Made by a program: the position numbers and the translations under genes. From DATARH01 sp035534855 (GTDB lineage Bacteria; Pseudomonadota; Alphaproteobacteria; ATCC43930; CGMCC-115725): a stretch of 64,000 bases of DNA. The stretch is from contig DATLRD010000010.1 of NCBI GenBank assembly GCA_035534855.1, positions 39,340 through 103,339 on the forward strand, written 5' to 3'. How positions within the stretch are numbered: the stretch's first letter is position 1; every line of letters starts with the position of its first letter. Below, piece after piece: positions 23,496 to 31,852 of the stretch. Under the pieces are notes generated by a model that saw nothing but the letters and a program-made list of their open reading frames with translations, ran no database searches and was not told where the DNA came from.

Positions 23496-25535
23496 TCAAT
23501 CGCCCTGGCTGGTGTCGCCCGGCGCCGGGATCGGCCCATCCTCGGCCACGCTGTCCGCTGCGCTTTCGCGGATCGCCCGCGGCGGCCATTCTTGCAGCCA
23601 GCGCAGCGCCCGCAGCCCGACGAACAACGGGCCGGGAAAGGCGATGACCCGGGCGCCTCGCTCGATGCCGCGGCGGATGTATTCAGCCGCCCGGTCGGGG
23701 TTGATCGCGACGAGGCGCGCGTCGGCGCCGCCGGCGGCCAGCCGGCCGGCGAGCCGCCCGGCGCGGGCGATCGACACGGTTATCGGGTCGTCGCGGCGGC
23801 GCGGCAGCGATCCGGCATAAGCCAGCAGCCCGCCCTGGCTGGCGCTGTGGTCCGGTCGGCTCGACCATTCGGCCCGGCCGGCCAGCGCGCTGACCAGCGC
23901 GATGCCGCCGCGCTCGCGCCGTCGCATCCGGTCGGCCAGCCCGCCCGGTGCGGTCAGCGCGGCCAGCAGCGCGGCATCCCCGGTGCAGGCGACAACCTGG
24001 TCGATCGGAGTGTGCCGGTCGATCGCTTCGAGATGCTCGGCGACCGCTTCGTCGTCGTCGAGATCAAGCACGACCGTGTCGACCTGCGCGCCGCGCCGCA
24101 GGCAATCGCCGGCGGCGGCCGCCAATGCTCCGTGCGTGCCGGTGACGAGGCATAGCCGCACCCCCGGCGCGGCGTAGTCGCGCGCCACGGCGAGCCCGAT
24201 CCCACCGGCCGCGCCGATCACGACGATGGTGCGCGCCGCCGGCCGCACCGGGCGCTGCGCCAGTTCCTCATCCGACAGTGCCGGCAGCGGATAGAGGCCC
24301 TGTTCGAGCCGCTGCACGATCTCGGCGATGCCGTGTGCCTTGGCGTCGCGCTCGTGGAAGCCGCCGCGAAGCTGCGTCGTGCCGGCGAGCGCCCGCAGAA
24401 AAAGGCGCCTCAGCTCCGGATCGGGCGGCGCGGCCTCGTGCCAGAAGCGGTCGAGCCGCCCCTGATGGGTGAGGCCCGGCACGTCGAACACCGCATTGCC
24501 CAGCACCTTGACCGGAATGTCGTGATAGAGCGCGGTGATCCCGACCGTGCTGTTGATCGTTACGATGCCGGCGGCATTGCGCAGCAATCCGGGCGGGATG
24601 CCGTCTTCGAGCACGGATATCTGCGCCTCGGCGCGGGTGCCCCGAGTAAGGCGACGCACCTGGCGCCCCCAGTTGATCAGCCCGTTGTCGAGCGGGTGCA
24701 CCACGAAAACCAGCTTGCGGTCGCTGCCGCTCGCGGCAAACGAGGCGATCGTGTCGCGCACCGCGTCGCGCACATCGGCAAACGGCGAATGCGCGCGGAT
24801 CTGGAAATCGGTGGCAAGTTGCAGCGGAAACAGAAAGTACGAGCCGCGGTCCTGTTCCAGCCGAGCCTTTGCCGCCTGCGTCGCGCGCGCCCTCGCGCGG
24901 CGCCGCGCGAGCGCCGCGAGCCAGCCGGCATATTCGGCGAACGGATGAAAGATGCCGTGCCAGCGGTAATGCGGATAGAGCGGCCGGCCGAGCACCTGCG
25001 GCACGGTAAACCCGACATCCAGCGCTGCGACCAGGCCGAACCGCGAGTTGAAGCGCGGCTGCAGGTCGGGTTCGGGCAGCCGCGCGGCCAGCGCGCGGAT
25101 CGCCTCCGGGTCGCGCGGAAAGCGCGAATACGTGCTCATGCCATCGTATTCGAGCGTGATCCAGCCCGGCCGGAGGTAGCCGAAATCGGTGCAGAGCACC
25201 GCGATCCCGCGGGCGCGGGCCTCCTCGGCCGCGATTACGTGGTACGGCCGGCGGTCGCCGACCAGAATGATGTCGGTGATGCGGTGGGTGTCGAGGATGC
25301 CGGCGATGTAGCTGCGCCATTCGTCGAACCGGCCGCGAAAATTGCTCGCCGGCAGGCGCCAGAACAGCTGCTCGCCGAGGTGCAGGTTGACCCGGTGGAC
25401 ATGATGGCCGCGCGCGATCAGGGCACGGCCGAGTTCCTCGAAAAACCGCGAGAGCGGACCCTGGAGGAACAGAAACGACCGCTTTCGCCGGCTGGCGGCA
25501 TGGTTGGCGCGGGATGATTCGGGAGCCGTCACCAC
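23496..25535 (-). CDS. KpsS-like capsule polysaccharide transferase fused to a degenerate SDR domain
   Basis: A 679-residue two-domain protein. Residues ~18-425 match capsule synthesis proteins of the KpsS/LipB type (PF05159; beta-Kdo transferases that build the capsule lipid linker): FLFLQGPLSRFFEELGRAL, RVNLHLGEQLFW, FVVHPLDNGLINWG and INSTVGITALYHDIPVKVLG. Residues ~434-650 form a Rossmann SDR domain with an intact glycine motif (VVIGAAGGIG, 438-447) and Ser549. The catalytic YxxxK is replaced by H563-SAS-Q567, and the NNAG motif is lost. The second domain is therefore probably a binding or pseudoenzyme module. The start is GTG 25535, 6 bp after the upstream PhyH gene, with GAGGTG as ribosome-binding site. 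Confidence 0.88.
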   Translation of the reverse strand: MVTAPESSRANHAASRRKRSFLFLQGPLSRFFEELGRALIARGHHVHRVNLHLGEQLFWRLPASNFRGRFDEWRSYIAGILDTHRITDIILVGDRRPYHVIAAEEARARGIAVLCTDFGYLRPGWITLEYDGMSTYSRFPRDPEAIRALAARLPEPDLQPRFNSRFGLVAALDVGFTVPQVLGRPLYPHYRWHGIFHPFAEYAGWLAALARRRARARATQAAKARLEQDRGSYFLFPLQLATDFQIRAHSPFADVRDAVRDTIASFAASGSDRKLVFVVHPLDNGLINWGRQVRRLTRGTRAEAQISVLEDGIPPGLLRNAAGIVTINSTVGITALYHDIPVKVLGNAVFDVPGLTHQGRLDRFWHEAAPPDPELRRLFLRALAGTTQLRGGFHERDAKAHGIAEIVQRLEQGLYPLPALSDEELAQRPVRPAARTIVVIGAAGGIGLAVARDYAAPGVRLCLVTGTHGALAAAAGDCLRRGAQVDTVVLDLDDDEAVAEHLEAIDRHTPIDQVVACTGDAALLAALTAPGGLADRMRRRERGGIALVSALAGRAEWSSRPDHSASQGGLLAYAGSLPRRRDDPITVSIARAGRLAGRLAAGGADARLVAINPDRAAEYIRRGIERGARVIAFPGPLFVGLRALRWLQEWPPRAIRESAADSVAEDGPIPAPGDTSQGD

Positions 25536-25541
25536 GTCACC

Positions 25542-26585
25542 TCAGGCCGGATCAAACGCCGAGACGACGCCGCAGGCGCGCCAACGCGGCCGCCCCAGCC
25601 CGAGCGCGACCATAAGGTCGAGCGACTTCCAGTGCAGCAGCGGCTTGCGCAGCCCGAGCCCGCCGAGCGACCAGGGGTCGAGCCCGGCCCACGGCAGAAA
25701 CGGATTGCGCCGACCGAATGCCCAGATCTCGACGCGCAGCGTCGGCTGGGCGCTTCCGCCGCGGGCGTGAAACCCATAGGTGTCGGCGACCACCAGCGTG
25801 TTGGCCGGTACCGCGATCGCCTGAGGCGGCGGCAATCCAAGCTCGGCGATTTCCGCGGGCGAGATCGCGCGCACCAGGCGCGGCTCGGGCCGTGGCGCGG
25901 CGCCGGGGGCCCGGCTGGCCGCGATGCTCATGCGCCGCTCCCATTCGAGCCGTGCCGGGGTCAGCCGATGCGAGCCCGGGACGTACATGAACGGCATCGC
26001 GTCCGGCGCGACCTCGTTAAGGAAAAGCCAGGCCTTGACGGTGGGGTGAAAGGTGTCGGTGTGGAGGTCGGTCTGCGGGTCGCGCGCGCCGTCGCGGGCG
26101 CCGCTGAGGATCGTCTGGATATAGACCATCGGAGTCGCGGCCGCCGCGCCGGCGTAAAAGATCAGATCGCGGTAGGCCGGCTTCTCGATCAGCGCGCGCG
26201 CCGCCGGCACCCGCTGCAGCACTGCCGGGTCGAGCGCGATGTGGCGGGTGACCGTGTCGCCTTCGACCATCTCGCGCGCCGGCGCGCGCAGCGCCTTGAT
26301 CTGGGCGACGAGATCGGCAAACACCGCCGATGGCAGGAAATCACGCTTGACGATAAACCCGTCGCGATCGAATGCTTGGCGATCGTCCGGGGCGAGGCGC
26401 GCCGCAAGCCGGCCCCGCCGGGCGCCCGCCAAACGATGGGCGATTCGGACCCGCGCGGTATGCAGGCCGCGCTCATTGAGCCGGCGGCTGCCGATGATCG
26501 GGTTGCGGGCGAAAAACTTTTCCTGTGTCGCCACCTGGGCAAGCCAGAACGGCGTCAGCAAGGCCTGCCGCAAGCGCGCGCGCAT
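25542..26585 (-). CDS. PhyH-type Fe(II)/2-oxoglutarate dioxygenase, paralog 2
   Basis: A 347-residue member of the phytanoyl-CoA dioxygenase family and first gene of the minus-strand unit. Iron ligands are H175-x-D177 (LHTDTFHPT) and H273 (YGFHARG), with R275 for 2-oxoglutarate. It aligns end to end with the paralog at 22379-23410. The main differences are an insert after RRMSIAASRA (about residues 225-242) and a longer C-terminus (LGLRKPLLHWKSLDLMVALGLG). Both sets of catalytic residues are intact, so the pair probably acts on related substrates or successive positions. Confidence 0.88.
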   Translation of the reverse strand: MRARLRQALLTPFWLAQVATQEKFFARNPIIGSRRLNERGLHTARVRIAHRLAGARRGRLAARLAPDDRQAFDRDGFIVKRDFLPSAVFADLVAQIKALRAPAREMVEGDTVTRHIALDPAVLQRVPAARALIEKPAYRDLIFYAGAAAATPMVYIQTILSGARDGARDPQTDLHTDTFHPTVKAWLFLNEVAPDAMPFMYVPGSHRLTPARLEWERRMSIAASRAPGAAPRPEPRLVRAISPAEIAELGLPPPQAIAVPANTLVVADTYGFHARGGSAQPTLRVEIWAFGRRNPFLPWAGLDPWSLGGLGLRKPLLHWKSLDLMVALGLGRPRWRACGVVSAFDPA

Positions 26586-26884
26586 TGCCTTCCCTTCCCC
26601 CGGTCGCGGCTACGGCATCGCTACGCCAGAATCGGGATCGGCACCGCAGCGCCCGGAGCGGCATTCTGCAGGCAGGTTGGAACGATGCTGAAAGCGGCGG
26701 CGCAAACGCCGGATGCTTCCGTCGCCGGCCTCAAAGCCTTGGACACGGTCGTCCCCCTCGTCCGATTGGCGGTTGGTCGGTATTCGTTCGATTTAACTGT
26801 GCAATCTTTACTGTCGTGCCCTTTCTGTCCACGACTTTTTCCTGACTTTCAATTGATTCTCCGGATGCGCGCAGAACGGCGGAC
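26586..26884. other. Intergenic region upstream of the capsule-type unit
   Basis: A 299-bp gap between the first PhyH gene and the CaiB-type gene (both minus strand), AT-richer at 26760-26870 than anything nearby. It must hold the promoter of the four-gene unit. A TTGAAA hexamer lies on the minus strand near 26855, but no -10 partner is convincing. Composition change without a gene is compatible with a horizontally acquired cassette border. No repeat or integrase site was found. Confidence 0.4.
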
Positions 26885-28066
26885 TCAGATCACCCGAGCC
26901 GCGCGAAACGCGCCGATCGTCTTCTCGTCGTAGCCGAGTTCGCTCAAGACGGTATCGGTATCGGCGCCCATTTCATGCGGCGGGTGCTCGATCGACGGCC
27001 CGCCATGCGCGAATTTGAACGCCGCCAGCGGCACGGCGCACGGGCCGTCGAGCCCTTCCGCGAATCGGTGAAACACCCGGCGGTCTGCAAAATGCGGGTC
27101 GGCCAGCGCCTCGGCCATCGTCCGTACCCGCGCCGCGGGCACGTGGCGGGCCTGGAAATATTGCTCCCACTCGTCGGCGGTCCTGGTCTTGATGATGTCG
27201 GCGATCACCGCCGCCTCGCGCGCGCGGTCGTCGATTCGCGCCTCGTTGTCGGTCTTGATCATGTCTTCGCGGCCGACCGCTCGCCAGAAACGCGCCTGCT
27301 GGCTGATGTTGCTGGCGCCGATCATCACCATGCCTTCCTTCGCGTCGTAGGCGCTGTTGGTGGCAAAGGGCTGCTTGTTGCCGTGCGGCTTGGGCTCGAC
27401 GCCGTTGCGGAAATAGCCCGTCATCAGCGAGGCCTGCATCATCATCGCGACCCCCAGCATCGCCAGGTCGATGTGCTGGCCCTTGCCGGTGCGCTCGCGT
27501 TGAAACAGCGCGGCGGCGAGCGCGAAGGCGCCCATCGTGCCGGTTGCGTAATCCACCGCCGGCGCGCCGATCTTGATCGGGTTGACCTCTTCGGTGCCGG
27601 TCTCGGCCATGATTCCGCTGGTCGCCTGGATCACGTGGTCATAGGCCGTTTGGTTACGCCTCGGCCCGTCCTGGCCGAACGCCGAGATCGAGCAATAGAC
27701 AAGCCGCGGGTTGACCTTGAGCAGCGCTTCGTAGCCGAGGCCGAGCGAATCGAACGCGCCGGGCCGGTAGTTTTCGACCAGCACATCGGCGCCAGCTACG
27801 AGCTTTTTGAGGATTTCGCGGCCCGGCTCGGTCTTGAGGTCGAGCGTGATCGAGCGCTTGTTCGATCCCTGGGTCAAAAATGAGGTGCCCATGTTGCGCT
27901 GGTTGAGCGCCCGGTCCGTGCCGCTGTCGCGGCTCTGATCGGGCTCGTCGGGATGCTCGACCTTGATCACGTCGGCGCCGAGTACGGCGAGCTGATAGGC
28001 CGCAAACGGGCCGGCCAGCACATGCGTGATGTCGATGATGCGAATGCCTTCGAACGGTCGGGTCAT
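26885..28066 (-). CDS. CaiB/BaiF-family CoA transferase
   Basis: A 393-residue class III CoA transferase. The N-terminus MTRPFEGIRIIDITHVLAGPFAAYQLAVLGADVIKVEHP is the family signature. QGSNKRSITLDLKT and LVENYRPGAFDSLGLGYEAL follow, and the predicted catalytic aspartate is D200 in GKGQHIDLAML, the position that forms an aspartyl-CoA thioester. ATG 28066 is chosen because it begins exactly at the family N-terminus; the much longer open frame upstream is antisense to the lytic transglycosylase. It converts an organic acid to its CoA ester. The substrate is not identifiable. Confidence 0.94.
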   Translation of the reverse strand: MTRPFEGIRIIDITHVLAGPFAAYQLAVLGADVIKVEHPDEPDQSRDSGTDRALNQRNMGTSFLTQGSNKRSITLDLKTEPGREILKKLVAGADVLVENYRPGAFDSLGLGYEALLKVNPRLVYCSISAFGQDGPRRNQTAYDHVIQATSGIMAETGTEEVNPIKIGAPAVDYATGTMGAFALAAALFQRERTGKGQHIDLAMLGVAMMMQASLMTGYFRNGVEPKPHGNKQPFATNSAYDAKEGMVMIGASNISQQARFWRAVGREDMIKTDNEARIDDRAREAAVIADIIKTRTADEWEQYFQARHVPAARVRTMAEALADPHFADRRVFHRFAEGLDGPCAVPLAAFKFAHGGPSIEHPPHEMGADTDTVLSELGYDEKTIGAFRAARVI

Positions 28067-28205
28067 GGCGGAAATCCCGGTCAGTGGCTGGCGCCATCGT
28101 CGCATCCGGGCGGCGAAAAGCGGAGCGAAAATCGTTGACAGCGAACCCGCTCCGCGATTCAACAAACTAGAGGTTGGGGGCGGGTCTGTAGGGGGATCAA
28201 TCGGC

Positions 28206-28943
28206 GTGACCCGGCGGTACCTCGCAGGGGTTCGGGGGAAAGTTGCGGCCATGCTGGCCGCTGCGGCGCTGTTGCCGGCGGCGACGCCGGCTGCGGCGCG
28301 AAGCCGGCATGTCGCCGGGATTCCCGCAAATCTGCCGGTGACCAGCGAGACCGTAACCTTTGGCGCCTCCGGACGCAGCGTCATGGTGTTGCGCGGCCCC
28401 GGCGACGCCCCCGCGCCAGCTCCTGCCGTAACGAAAGCGGCGAGGCCGGCGCCGCAAGGCGAGCGGATCGAGGTCGTCAGGTTCGCCAACCCCGCCCTGC
28501 CGCCGGTCACCGTGATTCGCGGCCCCGCGGCCGAGGCCCCGGCGTTCGGCCTGTTCCGCCAGGCCAGCAACGACGAGTTCGACCGGGTCGCGTTTGCCGT
28601 CGAGGGCGTCGAATCGGGTCACGGCACCAACCCGGCGATGTGGCGCCCCGAATCCGACGGGCCGCAAGGGCCGATGCAGATCAGCGCCGCCGCCGCGCTC
28701 GATGTCGGCGGCGGCGACCGCTTCGACATACGCGCCAACCGCGAACTCGGCCGCGCCTTCCTTGCCCGAATGTATCAGCGCTACGGCAACTGGCCCGACG
28801 CGCTCGCCGCCTACAATTGGGGCCCTGGTCATGTCGATGCGTGGATCGCCGCCGGCCGCCCCGAAGACCAGCTTCCGCTCGAAACCGCGCGCTATATCGA
28901 GATGGTGCTGAGAGACGCGGTGATCGGCAAGGTGCGGCTGTAG
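28206..28943 (+). CDS. Periplasmic lytic transglycosylase (SLT domain)
   Basis: A 245-residue protein with a signal-like N-terminus (VRGKVAAMLAAAALLPAATPAAA). After a Pro/Ala-rich linker, a C-terminal SLT fold begins at about residue 120. The catalytic glutamate is E136 in VEGVESGHG, followed by GPQGPMQIS and LAAYNWGPGHVDAW, the standard lysozyme-like motifs. It cleaves peptidoglycan glycan strands with anhydro-ring formation. The start is GTG 28206 with AGGGGG upstream. It diverges from the CaiB gene with a short gap. Confidence 0.88.
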   Translation: MTRRYLAGVRGKVAAMLAAAALLPAATPAAARSRHVAGIPANLPVTSETVTFGASGRSVMVLRGPGDAPAPAPAVTKAARPAPQGERIEVVRFANPALPPVTVIRGPAAEAPAFGLFRQASNDEFDRVAFAVEGVESGHGTNPAMWRPESDGPQGPMQISAAAALDVGGGDRFDIRANRELGRAFLARMYQRYGNWPDALAAYNWGPGHVDAWIAAGRPEDQLPLETARYIEMVLRDAVIGKVRL

Positions 28944-28953
28944 CGCCAGCGGC

Positions 28954-29844
28954 TCAGGCCTCGCGGAACAGCATCGCATCGCCGAGCGCGGCCGGCAGCG
29001 CCGCTGCCACCGCGGCGTTACCGCCGGGCAGTTTGACCCGGCGGTGCGCGATTGCGCCCTGGTCGAGGCAGGCTTCGAGCCGCGTGAGGCTATCGACCAG
29101 GATCGTCGAGGCGACGATGCACGGCAGGGGTCCGCCCGGCACGATACCGAGCGCGTCGGCGAGCAGGGCAGGGGTCGCGAAATGCAGTGCCCCGCGGTCT
29201 AGGCGGATCGTCATCACCGCGCCGCGCGCCACCGCTTCACGGCCAGTGAAGCGGGCAAATCGCGCAGCCGGCTCGGCCGGGTCGTCGGCCGCGAACCACA
29301 GCGCGTTGAGCGCCGTGGCGCCGTTGGGGTGGCCGAGATACGCGGTCGGCCATACCAGCCGCTCGGTATGGTGGGTCAGGAACTGGGTGCGCCCTTCGGG
29401 CATCGAACCGTGCGCGATGCGCGCGATCGTGAAGCGCGCGTCGGCGCTTTCGTCGGCGAACGTTACCGGGCGCCGCATGTCGACCAGCGGCAGCGTCGAG
29501 AATCCGGCCGCGGCGAGCCGGCGGTGCTCGGCATCGGCGTCGGCGGTGCCGAACGCGGCAAGGTGCAGCCCGGCATGATGGCTCAGCCGCTCGCGCAGTT
29601 GCGCGGCGAGCGGCGACTCACCGGTCGCGGCCAGGATCTCGACATAGCCGTTGCGCAGCATCGCACAGCGGTTGCCGGTGCCCGACGGCACCGTCGCCCC
29701 GTCCTCGCGGTTGGTCTGCAGCGTGAACGGGGTCAGGCGAAACCCGCAACGCTCGAGCGCCGCGGCGGCCGGCTCCATCTCCGGCACGAAATGGGCGACG
29801 TGGTCGAGAAAGGTCTCTCCCGGTCCGGGTAGCTGGTTGGGCAT
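28954..29844 (-). CDS. VOC/glyoxalase-like domain protein
   Basis: A 296-residue protein with the glyoxalase-like fold (PF13468-type). The N-terminal half holds FLDHVAHFVPEMEPAAAALERCGFRLTP and GNRCAMLRNGYVEILA, with the metal-site-like H and E at the ends. A second half (PTAYLGHPNGATALNALWF) looks like the paired module. It is the last gene of a glpK-cupin-VOC unit, 13 bp after the cupin gene. The reaction is unknown; a ring-cleaving dioxygenase or isomerase-type activity is possible. Confidence 0.8.
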   Translation of the reverse strand: MPNQLPGPGETFLDHVAHFVPEMEPAAAALERCGFRLTPFTLQTNREDGATVPSGTGNRCAMLRNGYVEILAATGESPLAAQLRERLSHHAGLHLAAFGTADADAEHRRLAAAGFSTLPLVDMRRPVTFADESADARFTIARIAHGSMPEGRTQFLTHHTERLVWPTAYLGHPNGATALNALWFAADDPAEPAARFARFTGREAVARGAVMTIRLDRGALHFATPALLADALGIVPGGPLPCIVASTILVDSLTRLEACLDQGAIAHRRVKLPGGNAAVAAALPAALGDAMLFREA

Positions 29845-29857
29845 GGTCTGTCCCCGC

Positions 29858-30175
29858 TCAGGATTTGCGGAACACCGCGAGCCATACGGTCGGCGCGCCG
29901 GGCGCGGTCCATTCGACGCGGTGCCGGCGATGCGCGGCAATGTCGAGCCAATCGCCGGGGCCGAGCCCGCGCACCATATCTTCGTCGGCAAAGCGCAGCC
30001 GCGCCGCACCCGACAGCAGCACGACGAACTCGGCCTCGTCCTGGTCGTACCAGAAACCGTCGGGGCTGTGCTGCCCGTGCGACACGATGCGCTCGATGCG
30101 CACCGCCGGCCCGCCGGCCAGCAGATCGACAGCCTCGTCGGGCGCCGGCGCCGGCAGGTCGCGCAGCAGGTTCAT
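29858..30175 (-). CDS. Small cupin-domain protein
   Basis: A 105-residue single-domain cupin. The core is visible as VSHGQHSPDGFWYDQDEAEFVVLLSGAARLRF (motif 1, with H..E) and PGDWLDIAAHRRHRVEWT (motif 2, with two His). Its ATG overlaps the glpK stop in ATGA, indicating translational coupling. Such mini-cupins bind a metal and may sense or isomerise a small metabolite; here coupling to glycerol kinase suggests a carbohydrate or phosphosugar context. Confidence 0.85.
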   Translation of the reverse strand: MNLLRDLPAPAPDEAVDLLAGGPAVRIERIVSHGQHSPDGFWYDQDEAEFVVLLSGAARLRFADEDMVRGLGPGDWLDIAAHRRHRVEWTAPGAPTVWLAVFRKS

Positions 30176-31662
30176 CGGGCTGCCGCCGCGAGCACGCCGG
30201 CAACCGCACGCTGCCAGCCGGCGACGCGCTCGTCGCGCTCGGCGGCATCCATCGCCGGGGCGAAACGGCGCTCGGCCTGCCACCGCGCCATCATCACCGT
30301 GGGCGACGGGCAGATTCCGCGGATGTACCCGGCGACATAGGCCGCGCCCCACGCCGTGGTTTCGAGCACCGGCGGCCGCTCGACCCGCACCGGCACGATG
30401 TCGGCGAGGAACTGCATTGCCGTCTCGCTCGCCGCCATGCCGCCGTCGACCCTCAGCGCGTCGAGCGCGGCGCCGCAATCGGCGGCCATCGCGGTCATCA
30501 GGTCGCGGGTCTGGTAGCCGACCGCTTCGAGCACGGCGCGGGCGATCTCGGGCGGGCCGCATTCGGCGGTCAGGCCGAGGATCGCGCCGCGCGCCGCCGG
30601 CCGCCAATGCGGCGCGCCGAGCCCGCTGAACGCCGGCACGAGATAAACCCGCTGCGCCGGGTCGGCGGTGGCGGCGAGGCGGTCGGTGTCGGAAGCGGCG
30701 GTGACCGCGCCGAGCCGGTCGCGCAGCCACTGCACCGCGGCGCCGGCGATGAAGATGCTGCCTTCGAGCGCATAAGCGGTCTCGCCGTCGAGGCGATAGG
30801 CGATCGTCGTCAACAGGCGGTGCCGGGACCGGGCCGGCTCGGCGCCGGTATGCAACAGCGCGAACGCGCCGGTGCCGTAGGTCGATTTGGCCATGCCGCG
30901 ACGCAGGCAGGCCTGCCCGATCAGCGCTGCCTGCTGGTCGCCGGCGACCCCGGCGATCGGGATCCCCTGGCCGAGCAGCGCGGCCGGGGCGACGCCGAAA
31001 TCGCCACCGGTGTCGCGCACCTCCGGCAGGATCGCGCGCGGAATGCCGAATGCGGCGAGCAGTTCGTCGTCCCAGGCGCCGCGATGCAGGTCATAGAGCA
31101 TCGTGCGCGACGCGTTGGTCGCGTCGGTCGCGTGCAGCCTGCCGCCCGAGAGCCGCCACAACAGGAACGAATCGATCGTGCCGAAGGCGATCTCGCCGGC
31201 GCGGGCGCGCTCGGCAAGGCCGGGCACCTCGTCGAGCAGCCAGCGGATTTTCGCGGCCGAGAAATACGGGTCGATGACGAGGCCGGTCCGCTCGGCTACC
31301 GGCGCTTCGAGCCCGTCAGCGGCCCAGCGCTCGCACAGTTCCGCGGTGCGCCGGTCCTGCCAGACGATCGCGTTGTGCACCGGCAGGCCGCTTCTGCGCT
31401 CCCACAGTACGGTGGTCTCGCGCTGGTTGGTGATGCCGATCGCCGCGACCGGTCCGTCTGCCGCGCCCAGCGCCTCGCGGCAGGTCGCGACTACCGCCTT
31501 CCAGATCGCTTCCGGGTCATGCTCGACCCAGCCCGGCCGCGGATAGATCTGGCGCAGGTCGCGGCGCGCGATGTGGCGCACCCCGCCCGCGGCGTCGAAC
31601 AGGATCGCGCGGGTGCTGGTCGTGCCCTGGTCGATCGCCAACAGCGTGTCTGCGCCTGCCAT
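30172..31662 (-). CDS. glpK: Glycerol kinase
   Basis: A 496-residue FGGY-family kinase that phosphorylates glycerol to sn-glycerol-3-phosphate with ATP. Signatures are LLAIDQGTTSTRAILFD (phosphate 1 motif), YPRPGWVEHDPEAIW, ITNQRETTVLWER (glycerol-site region), and AGVAGDQQAALIGQACLRRGMAKSTYGTGAF. It starts the glpK-cupin-VOC unit. No glpF, glpD or glpR is adjacent. Other FGGY kinases are close relatives, but the WER and QRETT motifs favour glycerol. Confidence 0.94.
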   Translation of the reverse strand: MAGADTLLAIDQGTTSTRAILFDAAGGVRHIARRDLRQIYPRPGWVEHDPEAIWKAVVATCREALGAADGPVAAIGITNQRETTVLWERRSGLPVHNAIVWQDRRTAELCERWAADGLEAPVAERTGLVIDPYFSAAKIRWLLDEVPGLAERARAGEIAFGTIDSFLLWRLSGGRLHATDATNASRTMLYDLHRGAWDDELLAAFGIPRAILPEVRDTGGDFGVAPAALLGQGIPIAGVAGDQQAALIGQACLRRGMAKSTYGTGAFALLHTGAEPARSRHRLLTTIAYRLDGETAYALEGSIFIAGAAVQWLRDRLGAVTAASDTDRLAATADPAQRVYLVPAFSGLGAPHWRPAARGAILGLTAECGPPEIARAVLEAVGYQTRDLMTAMAADCGAALDALRVDGGMAASETAMQFLADIVPVRVERPPVLETTAWGAAYVAGYIRGICPSPTVMMARWQAERRFAPAMDAAERDERVAGWQRAVAGVLAAAAR

Positions 31663-31747
31663 CGCTCGCCCCTTCGCGGTGACCCACTATTGCCACAGAT
31701 CGGGCGGCAAGATCACCGCGTTGCGCAAAATGCCGCCGGATTCGTTT

Positions 31748-31776
31748 CTGGCAAGCCGGGTTCGATCAGCTATATT
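31748..31776 (+). promoter_or_regulatory. Predicted promoter of the PilZ gene
   Basis: CTGGCA (31748-31753, four of six matches to -35) lies 17 bp before TATATT (31771-31776, five of six matches to -10). Transcription would begin near 31783. This supports the GTG at 31853 as the PilZ gene's start, because in-frame starts further upstream lie before the promoter. Confidence 0.5.
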
Positions 31777-31852
31777 GCCGGCCGCTTTCCACCTCTTTGG
31801 CCTTTCCCGGGGGCTGCGGCGAGGGCAGCATCGATTTGCTGGCAACCGTCTC

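Noticed and set aside
28067..28570. Extension of the CaiB frame upstream
   Set aside because: It is antisense to the lytic transglycosylase and does not match CaiB proteins, which start at MTRPFEGIRIIDI.
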